This document shows, one piece after another, positions 20,740 to 33,500 of a stretch of DNA of 64,000 bases. The notes under the pieces are model-generated. The model did no database searches and was not told the origin of the DNA. It saw nothing but the letters and a program-made list of their open reading frames with translations. The stretch's first letter is position 1. Each line of letters begins with the position of its first letter. Source of the DNA: Piper betle (lineage: Eukaryota > Streptophyta > Magnoliopsida > Piperales > Piperaceae); the NCBI GenBank assembly GCA_033002965.1, contig JAURVB010010403.1:1-64000 (forward strand). The letters are read 5' to 3'. Made by a program: the position numbers and the translations under genes.

Positions 20740-21165
20740 TATAAACACGCAAATATATGGTTGTGTAATTAGGATGTCGAAAAATTTTAATTTACACCTC
20801 TGATAGTAACTAGTCATTACAAATTATAAACTACTTTCATCGCATTAATTTGAAGCACATATGCTAATGAAAAAAATATATACAGACAACTTAAACCTCT
20901 GTCATATATTTGGGCTGACATGTTATTTAATCGACATATTATTTAACAAACTTCTATGTATATACTAACCCCACGGGCCATAATAAATGTGAAATATTTT
21001 TTTAACTTAGTCATCATATTCAATGGTTATTGGTGGTGGAAGTGAACCAGTAGTAATCATGTTGCCAACTGGGTTGGAGGAGGCGCTGTTAGGATATCAG
21101 CAGATGACTTGTTATTCTTTTTGATGTTTCAATGAGTTGGGAATCCAATGACATGGTAGCGTGTG
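20740..21165. repeat. Third copy of the RING upstream region, without a gene
   Basis: Matches 17105-17535 (gtgtaattaggatgtcgaaa, then catcgcattaattt, tcgacatattatttaaca, tttttgatgtttcaatgag, gggaatccaatgaca). No RING coding sequence follows; LTR-element sequence begins at about 21178. The duplication either ended here or was cut by that insertion. Confidence 0.75.
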
Positions 21166-21177
21166 ACCATCCTTTGG

Positions 21178-21765
21178 TGTTGGGCCTTTTTGCTCCCAAC
21201 TCAAATTTCGAAATTATTATTGGATTTTTTGAGCACCCCAAAAACAGGATTTTAAATAATTAAATAAAATTTATAATAAATTTCACGGCGTCTCTTAATT
21301 TAAAAATTAACTTAAAAAATAAGACTTTTCCGTTATCTTATATACAAGTCACCAACAATCTTTACGACCGATGTGGGATAAACTCAATAACTCTCTTTCG
21401 TCGAAACTATTATTTTCTGACACACTTCTTTTAAATAAGATGACACCCTTAAATTAGATGACACCCATGAATTTTAAATCAAATGGCACCCTTAAATCAA
21501 ATGATACCCACGAAGGAAACAACAATAATCGCATAGGTAAACCTGATTCAAATTTATCTCTGATATCACTTGTTGGGCCTTTGAGCCTTTATGAGCCGTC
21601 ACTTAAGCTCTGAAACTATTATTAGATCCTTTGGGCCCTTAAAAAGATTTTAAATAAATAAAAAAAACCCATAATAGGTATCACGAGTTTCTTTTAATCT
21701 AAAAATTAATTAAAAAAATAAAACTTTCTCATTAATTTATATAGAAGATAAACCCACTCACCACC
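21178..21765 (-). mobile_element. TRIM-like element, two diverged LTRs and a primer-binding site
   Basis: Two related stretches both start tgttgggcctttt/ttgttgggcctttg (21178 and 21573). Both continue through gaaattattattggat / gaaactattattagat to attaacttaaaaaataa / attaattaaaaaaataa. Between them, next to the right copy, tctgatatcact reads on the minus strand as AGTGATATCAGA, a degenerate initiator-Met primer-binding site. The LTRs contain tatata boxes on the minus strand. No proteins are encoded. The same family recurs near 37385-37860 and 62147-62340. Confidence 0.6.
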
Positions 21766-22521
21766 GTTATTGAACTTGGAACATGAATTTTGACCCGCAG
21801 AAGGGGATGCACCTTGAACAGAGGCCTCAGGGGAGGTAGTTTTGGTAGTCGCTGCAACTTGCATGGCCCAGGATTCTATACGCGGAGTGTGTGCAGAGGT
21901 GACAGAGTGTTGTCGTTCTTCACGAACAATTTGGGCAAGTCCAAGAATCTGAGAGCGAAAAATTGATGAATCTTTTCTTGCTCTCATTCTGCAGCAATTT
22001 CCTTGGGCGCTCCACAAGAACATGTGGGAAGAACAGAACAAGTTGCAAGTTCATCCCACAAAGCCTTAAATTGTGTGAAATAAGCCGACCCAGTGCTGCC
22101 TTCCTGTTGTAACAGACAAAATTCACGGCGAAGTTGATGAATACGAGGAGCATTACCTCGAGAGAACCGATCTTGTAGATCGATCCACATGTTGTAACAA
22201 GTATCAGCATAGGCAACGCTGTGATGGAGATCAGGTGCTTAAGAATTAAAAAGCCAAGAGAGCACCATAGAGTTGCATTTTCCCCAACTAGCAGCGTCTG
22301 GTGAAGTTGAGGGAGGTCGAGGACAGCTTCCATCAATGAAGCAGAACTTGTTCTTGGCCTTCAGAGCATTGGTCATGACTTTGCACCAAGTGGGATAGTT
22401 ATCGTCATTTAAGAGGAACAACACCAGGCTTATCAGAATGACTAAGGAAATAGGGAGATATTTGATCAATGGCAGAGGAAGGAAGGGAAGAAGAAGAATC
22501 AGCAAACACTTGGTTGGTCAT
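21766..22521 (-). pseudogene. Ty1/copia gag relic
   Basis: From an ATG at 22521 the minus strand encodes a copia-type Gag: LNDDNYPTWCKVMTNALKAK, FIDGS, W.KCNSMVLSWLFNS, then APDLHHSVAYAD, MWIDLQDRFSRGNAPRIHQL, AYFTQFKALWDEL and C.CGAPKEIAAE. In the full element this would form the particle shell. Stops follow LFNS and IAAE and there is a frame change, so it is dead. The zinc knuckle, protease, integrase and reverse transcriptase are missing; a TRIM-like element lies directly beyond the break. Confidence 0.8.
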
Positions 22522-22564
22522 GGCTGCCAAAGAACAAGCATGATAAGTGGAGTTATTATGCTAA

Positions 22565-22750
22565 CTAAACGGTAAAGTCCCTGTACCAGCCTCTTAATGG
22601 GTACAAATCACTACAATTTAGAGAATTTAAATGCTAATTACGGTTATTTCTTCCAAATTTAAATTATGGCAATTTATGCCAATTAAAAAATTGCTATAAA
22701 GAGTTTGTCGTAGCAAGTGTTACCGTAAATCTTTTCCTCTCGGGTTGACT
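22565..22750. repeat. Solo copy of the hairpin repeat found in the 52-61 kb array
   Basis: taaagtccctgtaccagcc, tcttaatgggtacaaatcac and ctataaagagtttgtcgtag, then caagtgttaccgtaaatctt, match in order the start of each array unit (aaattccctgtgacagcc, cctataaagagtttgtta, tagcaagtgctaccccaaat). It is an interspersed, probably MITE-like, repeat and not unique to the array. Confidence 0.5.
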
Positions 22751-25043
22751 AAGCAAAATTTTAATAAAAATGTGCAACTTTAAAGAGATAATGTCCGACA
22801 ATTAAGGGACTAAAGGGGCAGATTATGTCAAATTATGTTCATTTCCCTCATCTATTATTTCAAAGTAAGAGGAAAATGATAATGTGATGGTGATAAATAA
22901 AAGACAATTAGCACTACCCTAAACTTAATACGGCGGAATAAATCCAGAATAACTTTGAAAAAACATCCATTATTTCATAAATTATATGAGTGAATATTTA
23001 CACTATGACACGACAAAATATCTATAATTCCTTCCAAATTTTATTATTTTTGTAAAAAATTTTCAAAAGTCAACTTTATTAAAAGTAGTTATATTTAATA
23101 TATTTTTTATAAAAATATTATTATGTTAATTAGTTTATACGCATATTAAGTATGATTACATTCAAGGCTCACCCATGTGAGTAAAAAAATTCATTTTCTT
23201 ATCCATTAAGATAAAAAGTGGAATTTTTTTGCTTATTTGAGAGCACAAGGGTGGGTCATAGTGGTAGTCATAATTAATTTAAACATAAAATATATTGTTA
23301 AAATATTAATTTTTAAAAATATATTATATATATATACTAATTTTAATAAATTGACTATTTAAAACTTTTCATATCATTTATATTTCTTTCATGTTAGCCG
23401 AAAGGAGCCTAAAATGAAAAACTCACTGGCTCTTCACATCTTCCATGTCATATATTGTTTGCCATAAAATTTTGTTGCAATTTTAAAACTTTTAAAAAAC
23501 AATTCTAAGAGTAAATAAAGAAACAACCTTATTTTTAATACATACTTTTAAAAATCAGATCTAAACTATTTCAATTGTGTTACGCATCGAGTTTATGCAT
23601 CGTTAAAGACCAAATATAACAATCTTATTCTTAAAAATAAAATAATTACTCTAAACGTTTAATGTAAAATTAGAATAATTTGTTATTGCATTTGAAAAAT
23701 CTAAATAAAAAAGTAAACTCAATTAAGTAAAATCATTTCCAAAAAGGTCTAAATTAATCAACAAAATGATATTATTTTAAAGTACTTTTGTCTATTTTTT
23801 CTAATATAAAAGCTGGTTTAGACATGGGAAAATTTGGTGTTATATTCTCTCTCTCTCTCTCTCTATATATAGGCTTTTTAATTTAATTGATAAGAATAAA
23901 ATCTGATAAAAAATAAGGAGGTAAAGATAAAATACAAAGACTAAAAAGGGCTCTTATACATGGCATAGTTACTTGTATTTTACTAATTATCCATATCACT
24001 TGTGCCATATGCCTATAACTATCTATCTATTACAAACCATTCATATCATGTTTATATCTTCTAATTTTATCTAATAAAGTCTAGTCCATAGTTGATTATT
24101 TACTAGAAAACTTTAAACTATATCATATATGTCTACCAATTACCAATATCAATCTATTTTTATCCATGCTTGTTGCATCCGCCATTTGGATATTAGTTAG
24201 TTATTGCACGGGAAAAAGTTAAAATATAATTAAAATTTTAAAAATTTATAAAAATTTGGCCCACCTAATTAGTATAAATTGATAGACTTAACCATATTGA
24301 TAAACCCTGTTAATATATTATTATTGGATTTTACCACTCTAGTCATTAAACGTTAGACTAATTAATTATGAAAAATCTTATATTTTGCTTACTTTAACTA
24401 AATTTCACCTCCAAAATTTTCTTTTTTTTTACTCTTAAATCTAATATAAATTTATCTAGAGCTTAACAAATTAATTATTATCCAACACAAATTCCATCAA
24501 TTGATATTACTTATAAATACTTGACCCAATTATAAATTAATGAGTTAATCAAGATTCAAAAAAATAACACAACAAGTTAAAATTTATAAAATATATTTTC
24601 GCTCTAATATTAAAAATAATAAAAAATCGAGAACTTCAAAAAAAAGAAGAAAAAAAAGAGCGATTGTGAGAAAACCTCTCGACCATCAAATAATGGCGAC
24701 CTTTCTTCTCCCTACGCCTCGTTGATTGCTTGTTTTGATCTCTATTTGGTCGTGGCGATCAAAAGATATGAGCTTTTTTTAAAAAAAATGAATGGTTTGT
24801 TTATCAGGGGATCAGGAGCTGGAAAGTAGAAATTTTTTATTTTTTTCGATAGCAAAGTTTTTGATTTTGGTGGCTTTTTGGGATCTGGGTCGCTCTGAAT
24901 CTTTTGATCTTTCGGATGGATTCCTTAATGGGAGGATGCGGTTGAATCGATGGTGTGGTGACGGTGGACCTCGGAATATGCGAAAAAGAGCGAGCTTTGC
25001 ACCTTCCCTGCGTCTACTTGCCACCACCTTGCGGCGCTTTCCA
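22751..25043. other. AT-rich intergenic DNA and leader of the nucleotidase gene
   Basis: About 1.8 kb of AT-rich DNA without recognisable coding, with a (TC)n run at 23846-23864. From about 24650 the composition changes toward a 5' leader. The reading frame of the nucleotidase is open from 24792, with alternative ATGs at 24936 and 24978. Confidence 0.4.
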
Positions 25044-27111
25044 ATGGCATTGGCGGCGGACGCTGCCATGGCTTCGCTTTGCCGCCCTGGTCGGGCCGGC
25101 TCCGTGTGCGCGAGGTTCCACGGTGCAGCCGGGAGCGCTGTGAAGCTCGGCAGTGGCGGTGGTGTGATCAGAGGTTGTTGCCTTGACGGTGGCTTGAAGA
25201 GCGGGGGCAGAGAAGCTCCCAGGTGCAGGATTGCAGCTCGGATTGGGGGATTCGACGTTCGGCTTGGGGAGAATTTGGGTGCATTGCCAATGATGGGGGA
25301 TGCGGTTGGTGAGCTAATTGGGAAGCCTGTGGGATCACCCATGTTTTCACTGCATGATAAATTAGTAGTTGCTGTTGATGTTGATGAAGGTACATCTGCT
25401 CACCTTTTTTTTTTTGATCTTTTGATGCCTCTTGTATATATGGAGATTGGTTGCCATTGATTGTTTGATGAAATCAATGTTGTTATTTTAGCTCATAACT
25501 ATGGGTTTGGATGTTATTCTGATGTGATGGTGCACGTTGTTCCCAGTTCTTGGCAGCTTCCTTTCTGCTTTGAACAGATATATTGCTGACCGTTATTGTT
25601 CCAATCATTCTCTTGCCGAATATCATGTTTATGAATTTTTCAAGGTAACCATTGAGTGTTTACGTTTGTGTGGTGGTTTAAACAGCAATGTATGTGTCGG
25701 GTTTAGCTATATTGTGTCTCATTGTTTTCTCTTTTGTCTTTCAACAGATTTGGAACTGTTCTCGTATCGAAGGTATTGATCATATGGTTCTTTGTTATTC
25801 AATCTGATATTTAGTCAACAAAATTTAGCCTGTTCTTTAGGGAGGTTAATGCCATTTTCACTTGGATTCTGCTGGCTGCATCCGTTTGTGGCACGGTGTT
25901 AATTGTAGCATGTATTTGTATTGCAGCTGATATACGAGTTCATGAGTTTTTCCGGACACCTTATTTCAAACTGGGCATTCATCCCATTCCCGGTGCTCAA
26001 CATGCTCTTCTCAGACTGTCTACCTTCTGTAATCTCTCTGTTGTTACGTAAGTTTTACATGTACTTGCTTCCTTATCAATTTTTTTGGTTTATCTTAGTT
26101 CGTAAGCTAGTTTCATGCATACCCACATCTTTTGATTCAAATATTCTGCTTTTTGCAGATCTCGGCAAAATGCCATTAAAGACATTACCATTGACTGGAT
26201 TGAGAAACACTATCCGGGTTTGTTTCAGGAAATTCATTTTGGGAACCATTTTGCACTTGATGGGCTTGCAATATCCAAATCAAATATTTGCAGGTACACA
26301 AGGAGTTCTTAGATTGGTTTGTAGCTTCGTTAGTTAATTGTGTTAAGTTGACTTCTATGCTAATAGCTGAAAAGTGAAAGTTTGCAGCCATGGAAAAAGA
26401 AACTGATCAATTACAATGGATAAGGATTCAGTACTCCCCATTAGTTTGAGTCTTGTGCTAAGCTAACATAACTTTCAAACATCATGGTATTTGTAGTGAA
26501 ATACTCCTTCTAAAGAAGTTTTACAGCAGTCTTTTCCATCTGTGACATGGGTAAAGTTCATTGCTTTGTGCTGCATTTTATTTTAATATATTTTTCTACT
26601 TCTGTTCGTCTTGGAGGAATGTCCCACGTACCATAATTGTTATAATTCCTTTTCATCGGTGACGATCAAAGTAATCAAAGATGAAGATGTCAAGAAAATG
26701 TCAATGGCAAATGGCTAGATCAAATCAGACGAACCAACCATCAACAGAAATTTGCATATTTTTATGTGTTTGAACTTTGAACAGATGAATCGATGATGAT
26801 AAGCGAAGTGATATTCATAATAGTTTACTTAATAATGTGATTGAAATTCGTGAGATAATACGAGGGGTTGTGCTCTTTGAAACTTTATCAGTAAATTTTT
26901 CAGGTCTTTTGGAGCTCAAGTATTAATTGACGACAACCCTCGATATGCAATTGAATGCGCCGAAGCTGGTATAAAAGTTCTGCTCTTTGATTACAACAAT
27001 TCATACCCTTGGTGCAAGTCTTGCTTGGCTGACCAACACCCTCTTGTGACAAAAGTTCATAACTGGCAAGAAGTTGAGCACCATTTAGTCTCATTGGTGC
27101 CGTCATTGTAG
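25044..27111 (+). CDS. HAD-superfamily 5'(3')-deoxyribonucleotidase-like protein (NT5C type)
   Basis: Exons are 25044-25389, 25547-25644, 25748-25772, 25927-26047, 26159-26293 and 26904-27111, giving 310 residues in one clean frame. The HAD motif I is VAVDVDEVLGSF, where the first Asp is the nucleophile. Later motifs are LSVVTSRQ (motif II Thr/Ser), a Lys-containing helix, and FGAQVLIDDNPRYA with IDDN as motif IV. The NT5C fold dephosphorylates nucleoside monophosphates; the plant branch is little studied and its substrate is unknown. The first about 100 residues are Ala/Gly/Arg-rich and low in acids, so an organelle-targeting peptide is possible. The start is uncertain: ATGs at 24792, 24936 and 24978 are in frame, and 25044 (MALAADAAMASLC) was chosen for its composition. 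Exon 3 is only 25 bp. Confidence 0.82.
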
Positions 27112-27557
27112 GATTTCTTCTTGCAACCTCAAAAATTTGTACATTACAAATAAATTGGTTAACCAGAGGCAGAAAACTGCTTCAACAACATTATTTTATT
27201 TAGAAACTTAGTATGAAACAGCATTTTCTCTGTAAATGAATTTGTAATCTTGGGTTTATACTATAAAGTTGGAATCAAAACAGTTCCATCTTCATTTTTA
27301 CCATGAATGTTTCTTTTGTCGGAAAGTTCAGTGTTTTCATTGCACAGAATGGCAGAATTGCTCGTTTTCAGCACATTAGGTTATTATAAACCAATTCTAT
27401 GTACTAGACATTCTGTGGCTTATTATTAGTGTTTAGTATGTATATGATGGACACCATTGTTCAAAAAAATAGATGCCCTATTTAAGGTGTCATTGGTACA
27501 AAAAACTATTTACAACATTGCAACAAATTATGTACAAACAAAACAAGCTTAATGATG

Positions 27558-30500
27558 CTAAACGTCTTTGCTTTGTTGCTTGGTCTGTGGATCTTCGCAT
27601 TCGACTGCTTCGATAAGCTTGAAACCATAGGCTTCTAGTATCTCTAGAGCTGCAAATTGAACAAGAATTGCTCAAGGCACAGTCCAAAATTTGAAAGTGA
27701 AAAACTAGGCATAACGACGCAACAAACTAATCTTACAAGGCATATAGATCTCAGGTTCCAGTGGCCTCAAAACACCTCTTGTTTTCACTTTGTTCTTGAG
27801 CAATAGCTGTTAGAAATGGATTGATTTTTTAAAATTTATGTTTGAAGAAACTAAATTGAAGTTTATTCATGAAAGAAATGGAGAACAATAAGAAATGAAT
27901 ACCAGAGCTCCTATAGCTGCTGGAATGCCAACAGTAACAGCCATTGCAGTGGTCGTCTGTCCATTACTTGCCCTCCCAAACTCTAAAAGAGTGGCTCGAT
28001 GTCTCTCTGATCGGCCGTCGGGGAGGTCTACCTCAATTTCATGATGGAGAAGAACCATGTCCTAGATAATTGAAGCATTGTTATATGTTCAGTAGCAAAA
28101 AAGCTCAATAAGATAAAAAATGAGACTACAACATTCTTCCAATTAGAGATGGTTCAAATTCATATATATCATTGAATATCTCTGATGTGTTTAGTAAGGG
28201 ACAAGAAAAAATCATCCATTTCTCCCCAGATTCATTAACTCACTTCACAGTTTAAATTTGTATACCTGTTCAGTCTGGGAGTATGACAATCTCTCCTCCA
28301 TGCGTAAACAGGTAACGTCGAATGCACTCTGACATGATTTAGGTATTTCTGTATCCTCATGAAGGCCTAAAAATCTATAGACAAAGCATAAATCATTTAA
28401 GAGAAATTCTACAATATAGAAAGCATCTTTACGATGAAGCAAAATCTCTTGCTATAATATGCATGAAAGAAACATGTTTTACTCACTTGATAGCTTTGAC
28501 TGTTTTCAAGGCAGTCTCTTCTTCTTTACAGTGTCCAAACTTAACCAAGCTTCTTACCATGTCCTCTTCAGTTGAGAATATATCCGAATCATCTTGTGTA
28601 CTGCATTTTAGGAGTTCTTTCAGAAAAGTGCCAAATGCCGGTCTTTTGCCTTCTTTCAGCATAGGATGAGCTTTAGCATCGAAGAGCCCGATCTTCGCCA
28701 AAGTACCCATAATTGTACTAAATCCTGCAAGAATTCGTAACTTTTATTAATTTCTATTTTGAAAATATCAAGGAAAAAATAAATGATTAATTTATAAGAA
28801 AGAATCACTTGCCTTCATAGCGTAAGGTTGCTCGGAATATAGTAGAGGCTTCACTTCCAATCCCATAAAGATCACCATAAACCAATGAATTACGATTTGG
28901 CAGGCATTCAAGGGCAAAAGCAGGAAGATCAGGTACACGGTATCTTACTGCTGAATCAAACAACTCGTTACCTGCGAGTTAAAACTTCTGATATCAAGAT
29001 TCAAGAGCAAATGGATAAAAAAACGACAAAAGTAGCAATGGATTCTTCCTTCCTTGCTTGAAAGGTACTTAGAACAAAACCTTTCTGGATATGCAGGAAT
29101 TTTACCGTTTATATATAAAGCAAGTTAAATGGAGCTAACACTGATATGCTAGATCCTAAAAAATAAGGATGCCTAGTATGAAATTCTTACATGATACTCA
29201 TGTGACTTACCATCAACATGTAAAGTTTCTCCTTTATACTTGTAAGTTGCTGAATTACGTCCTGCTCTGACAGCCCCTGCAGGACTCCAACTGGCACAGG
29301 AATTGAGTAAAACATGTCAATATAGAACCAGTAATAATATATTTATTACTAGGCATTAAAGTTTCAAACTGTAGAGCATAGATGCAGTTTTTCTTCTCAT
29401 GTTAGCCCATGTATTCAGGTAAGATACATAAGCAATACACCATACAGACCTGAACTTATATGCAAAAGGATTGTTAGCAGCAGCAGGAGATGGAAGTCCC
29501 CCACAATAAGATGTGAAGGATCTTATTTTTCCTTTTCTCATGTGTGCTTGGTTAATGATCTTCATGGCCATCATATGATCTGCAGAATAGACATGAAAAA
29601 TAAATTATAAATTAACATGTTAATCAGCCTCCATTTATTTTTCATTAGTTACACTTCGACTAAGTGGTTTAAATCAGTAAGCAATGAAAAAAGTATTGAG
29701 GGATGATTTTCAACTGGCATCAAAACAAGTTAGCTCATATCAGATCATTCTAAGATAGATACATAGCACTGATTAATTGAAGAAACATATTTACTCTCAA
29801 GTCTCAACTCTCAACCTCAAAGAGAAATGTTTCCGCTGTACATAAGAAGCAGAGATAGGTGGTTATACCTCAGAAACAGAGAGTTAAGCCTCAAGTATTT
29901 GTATAGCCTTGTTAATATCCTTGTACTTGTCATGCACTACCTTTTTATTCTATATTTTAATCCTCTGCATGCTTCTTAGGCCACAAAACTGGTTATGAGT
30001 TCCATAGATTCATGAAAAGATCATGAATACAATTTTGAATAATATGCTAAAGCCTTGAATTCACTTGATTTACAAAAAGAACAATTTCTTTGTTTATCTT
30101 TTTTTTTCAAAGAAAAAACTCTTTTGTTCAACATTACCTATGCCAGGGTCAAGGCCCATCTCACAAAGAATTGCAACATCTGCCTCTTTTGCCTCCCCAC
30201 TCAATTTTGACATTGAGTCATCAACATAGCTGGCAGTCACCAGATGCTTTTTATGCTGAAACCAGATTAAAAAATATAACCACTGTTGGAGCAAGTAGCC
30301 ATCAGCAATAAAACTTAGGAAAAGCATCCACTGAAAATATATCAGGTAAAACTATTTAGTTGAAGCACCAGTTCTCTACTTATCCTCTACTTTGTCCCTT
30401 TAATAGGTCTAGACATTCTCAGCCACTCAGGGATACCTAATCTTTTTATGTTTGAGAGAAAAAAAATTATGAAGATTTGATACAAGTTAATCCAATTTTT

Positions 30501-33500
30501 ATATTTGAGTATTCAAATTTAGAGGATATATGAATGTCGATTTAGGGGAAATAGTACCTCAATACATGTGGCAGCAATCGCTGCATGAAAGCTTGCAGGG
30601 AGTAAGCTGATCACCACCTCAACCTGCAGTCACCGAACACCAGAAAATGAAAGACATTACTAGGGCCATGGCTGAACTTAAGCAGTACTCTATTTGATGT
30701 AAAGTAAACCCTTTATTCAGGAGTCTAAAATTGTGCAAGTTCCATATCATTTACAAATATACATTTAACATATACTTGTAATTTTAAATAGGTTCTCACG
30801 GTCTTAACATCATCATCATTGTTATTTTTTTCTTCCACCTGATCCCAAATAATTGGGTCATGGACATGAATTTTTATAAAATCCTAGCTATAAAAATTGT
30901 CAGAACAAGAAACCGAATAAGTTCAAATAAATTGCAGAGGACTGTGAAAGAGCATAAAACCTGCATGACGTATTTGCAGAGGCTTTCATAATTTGTGGCA
31001 TCAAGCTGAACAGCAGTTGCATTGGCAAGGCCCTCAACAATCTAATTACGAAAACTAACAGCCATTAGGTCCAATGGTCCAATAAAGCATTGGCTGTACA
31101 CAATGAATGGACTTAATTATAGAAGTAAAGACAAAATTAGTTTTAAGGTTTTTTAATTAAAAGGTTATAGAACATTGGCAGCTATACATAAATCTTTAAC
31201 TGTTCCATTGATAATCTCATCATACAATAAAATCATATAAAAGGTTGTTTGAGAACACAAGGCCATTTCTTACTGTGTTGGAATGTTTAAAAATTATATC
31301 TTGAACCATGCATCAAAGTGACTAAACGTGTAGTAGAATCAAAGTGTCAGAGTAAAATCTCAATAATCTCGTAGTCATATCCTAATAGCCTCATAATCAT
31401 ACTAAGTGCTTTAACAAATTTGATCATCGTCATTTAGACTTCTACTTAAAATATGTGCACCACATTAAATATAAACCTATTGGACAATGCTCAAAGAGAT
31501 GAGCTTCGTTGGAAAATGAAGAGAAACAATTTTCATATGCACTTATTTCATGTCCAAGTTTCAAAATGCAATGAAAGTAGCCAAACATTACAAATAACTA
31601 ATGAAAAACCACAGGGGAGGAATATAAATAATGGTAAAAAATTGGTCTAAAAATTCATAGCTAACAATATCTTTATCTCACCTCCTCAGCATCCTTCAGA
31701 TAAAGAGATGCTACAACAACTCTAATATCCATATTCTCTTCAATGCCAGCAGTCGCAAGTACTTTAGATGATATGCATCTGCCTGATGATAAAAATTCAG
31801 CAGCAGGACGACAGACTCTACCAGCACCTAATATAAGCACTCCTACTGTTTCCTTTGAGACATAACTATAGTCTACATTGCGTTCTATGACCTTATCGAC
31901 CATCAATGTCCTTTTATTCATTTCACTTAGACTGAAACAAGTAACACTTGAGTTGGCAATTGAACTAAGGGAATCAATAATTCTATCCAGAACTGTGCTG
32001 TCATCAGCACCAACCTGCAAAGAAATTAAGATATTAACACCAAAAATTCCTGCTGGATAGGTTAAAGACATAACATTTGTATATCAACATCTTGGCCCAA
32101 TTTCATGTGAGAAAGTTCAACAAATTATCATTCATTTGTTTTCTTACTTCAAGTTCTGAGAATGACATGGCGTCTGTGCTTTGACCCACTTCACATCTAA
32201 CCAAGTGAAAAGAGCCTCCTGCAGCTTCAATTATATCTAGAGCCTCATTTATGAGGAACTGATCAAAAAGATGGCCACTAAGAGATACCTGTCAAGTATT
32301 ATATAATTTATGACATTTAAAAAGGAAATTTATTTATGACGTCTTTTTATGCAATTCAGTAAGAATGCTATAAATGCAAACATTACCAATGTGGTGTATC
32401 TCCCCTTATTGCCGTGCCCATTCTCATGTTTGGAAGGCACGTCCCTGCATTGATATGTAGTTTGAAAATTTAATCAAGATGCAAACGGGAAGGAAATAAG
32501 AGAGAAAATTAATGGAGAAGCTTATTCTTAAATAGAATCTAGGTCTCAATGAGAGATGCTTTGGGAGTTCCCAGAACAAGTAGTTTGTAAAACTTCTTTT
32601 GTGTATCATTTAATTTTTTCGAATCTCCAAATCTTAGAGCCAGAGGCAACCATTTTATATTCATCATCATCAGGATCATTGACATTTTATCACAGAATCA
32701 TGCAGAAACAAAGTAAAAGTTTTACGCAAGATGCTCTTCCCTGTCATGACTTTTCTATCAGAAGAAATGGCAAATCATTTATTTTAAATGAAGTGTACAA
32801 ACTGTTCACTTAATTTTGAATATCATATAATACAAGTTCACTAATGCAAGTCGCCTTTATCAATAATTAATCTTTATATCTTTTCTCAAGAAAGGACAAC
32901 ACAGATGAGTAATAACACAAACAAGGACCAACAAAGATTTTAACTTCTTTTTCAAGGCACTATTGGTGAAACTGTTGCATTCGAATTAACTGATAAGTTA
33001 TCACTCAGCTTAGTTAAGGGTGATTTTATATCATACAAATGATGAAGCAATAGTAAGTGTAGTATATTATGAAAAGAAGGATAAGTATTAGAGATTACTC
33101 TGAATCAGATTTTCTCATTCGCGTTATATATTCATAGAGGGAAGTGAGTGATCCATCAAATGCTATGCAAGCTCTTCTTAGATGGGGTGGTAAGTCTGAA
33201 ATTTCTGGTGTGGAAGCCAAGGTACCAACAAATTGTGACAAGATATCTCCAAAATGTTGTGAAGCCTTTATAAACATCAATGTTATCCGATTATTCCAAT
33301 CATTAGCCCATGCACGAATGAGATGCAAAAAAAACCTTTTTGAACAACCAAGGGTGATCAACAGTTACCTCCTTTGCAAATTCAGTTGGAAGAATGTCAA
33401 CAGACTGACAAATTATACCGTCTCCATCCATGTCATAGTGATACAAGTTATTGGAAGGATTATACCTGATTATGTAACAACCATAAAAAAAGCATTTTAG

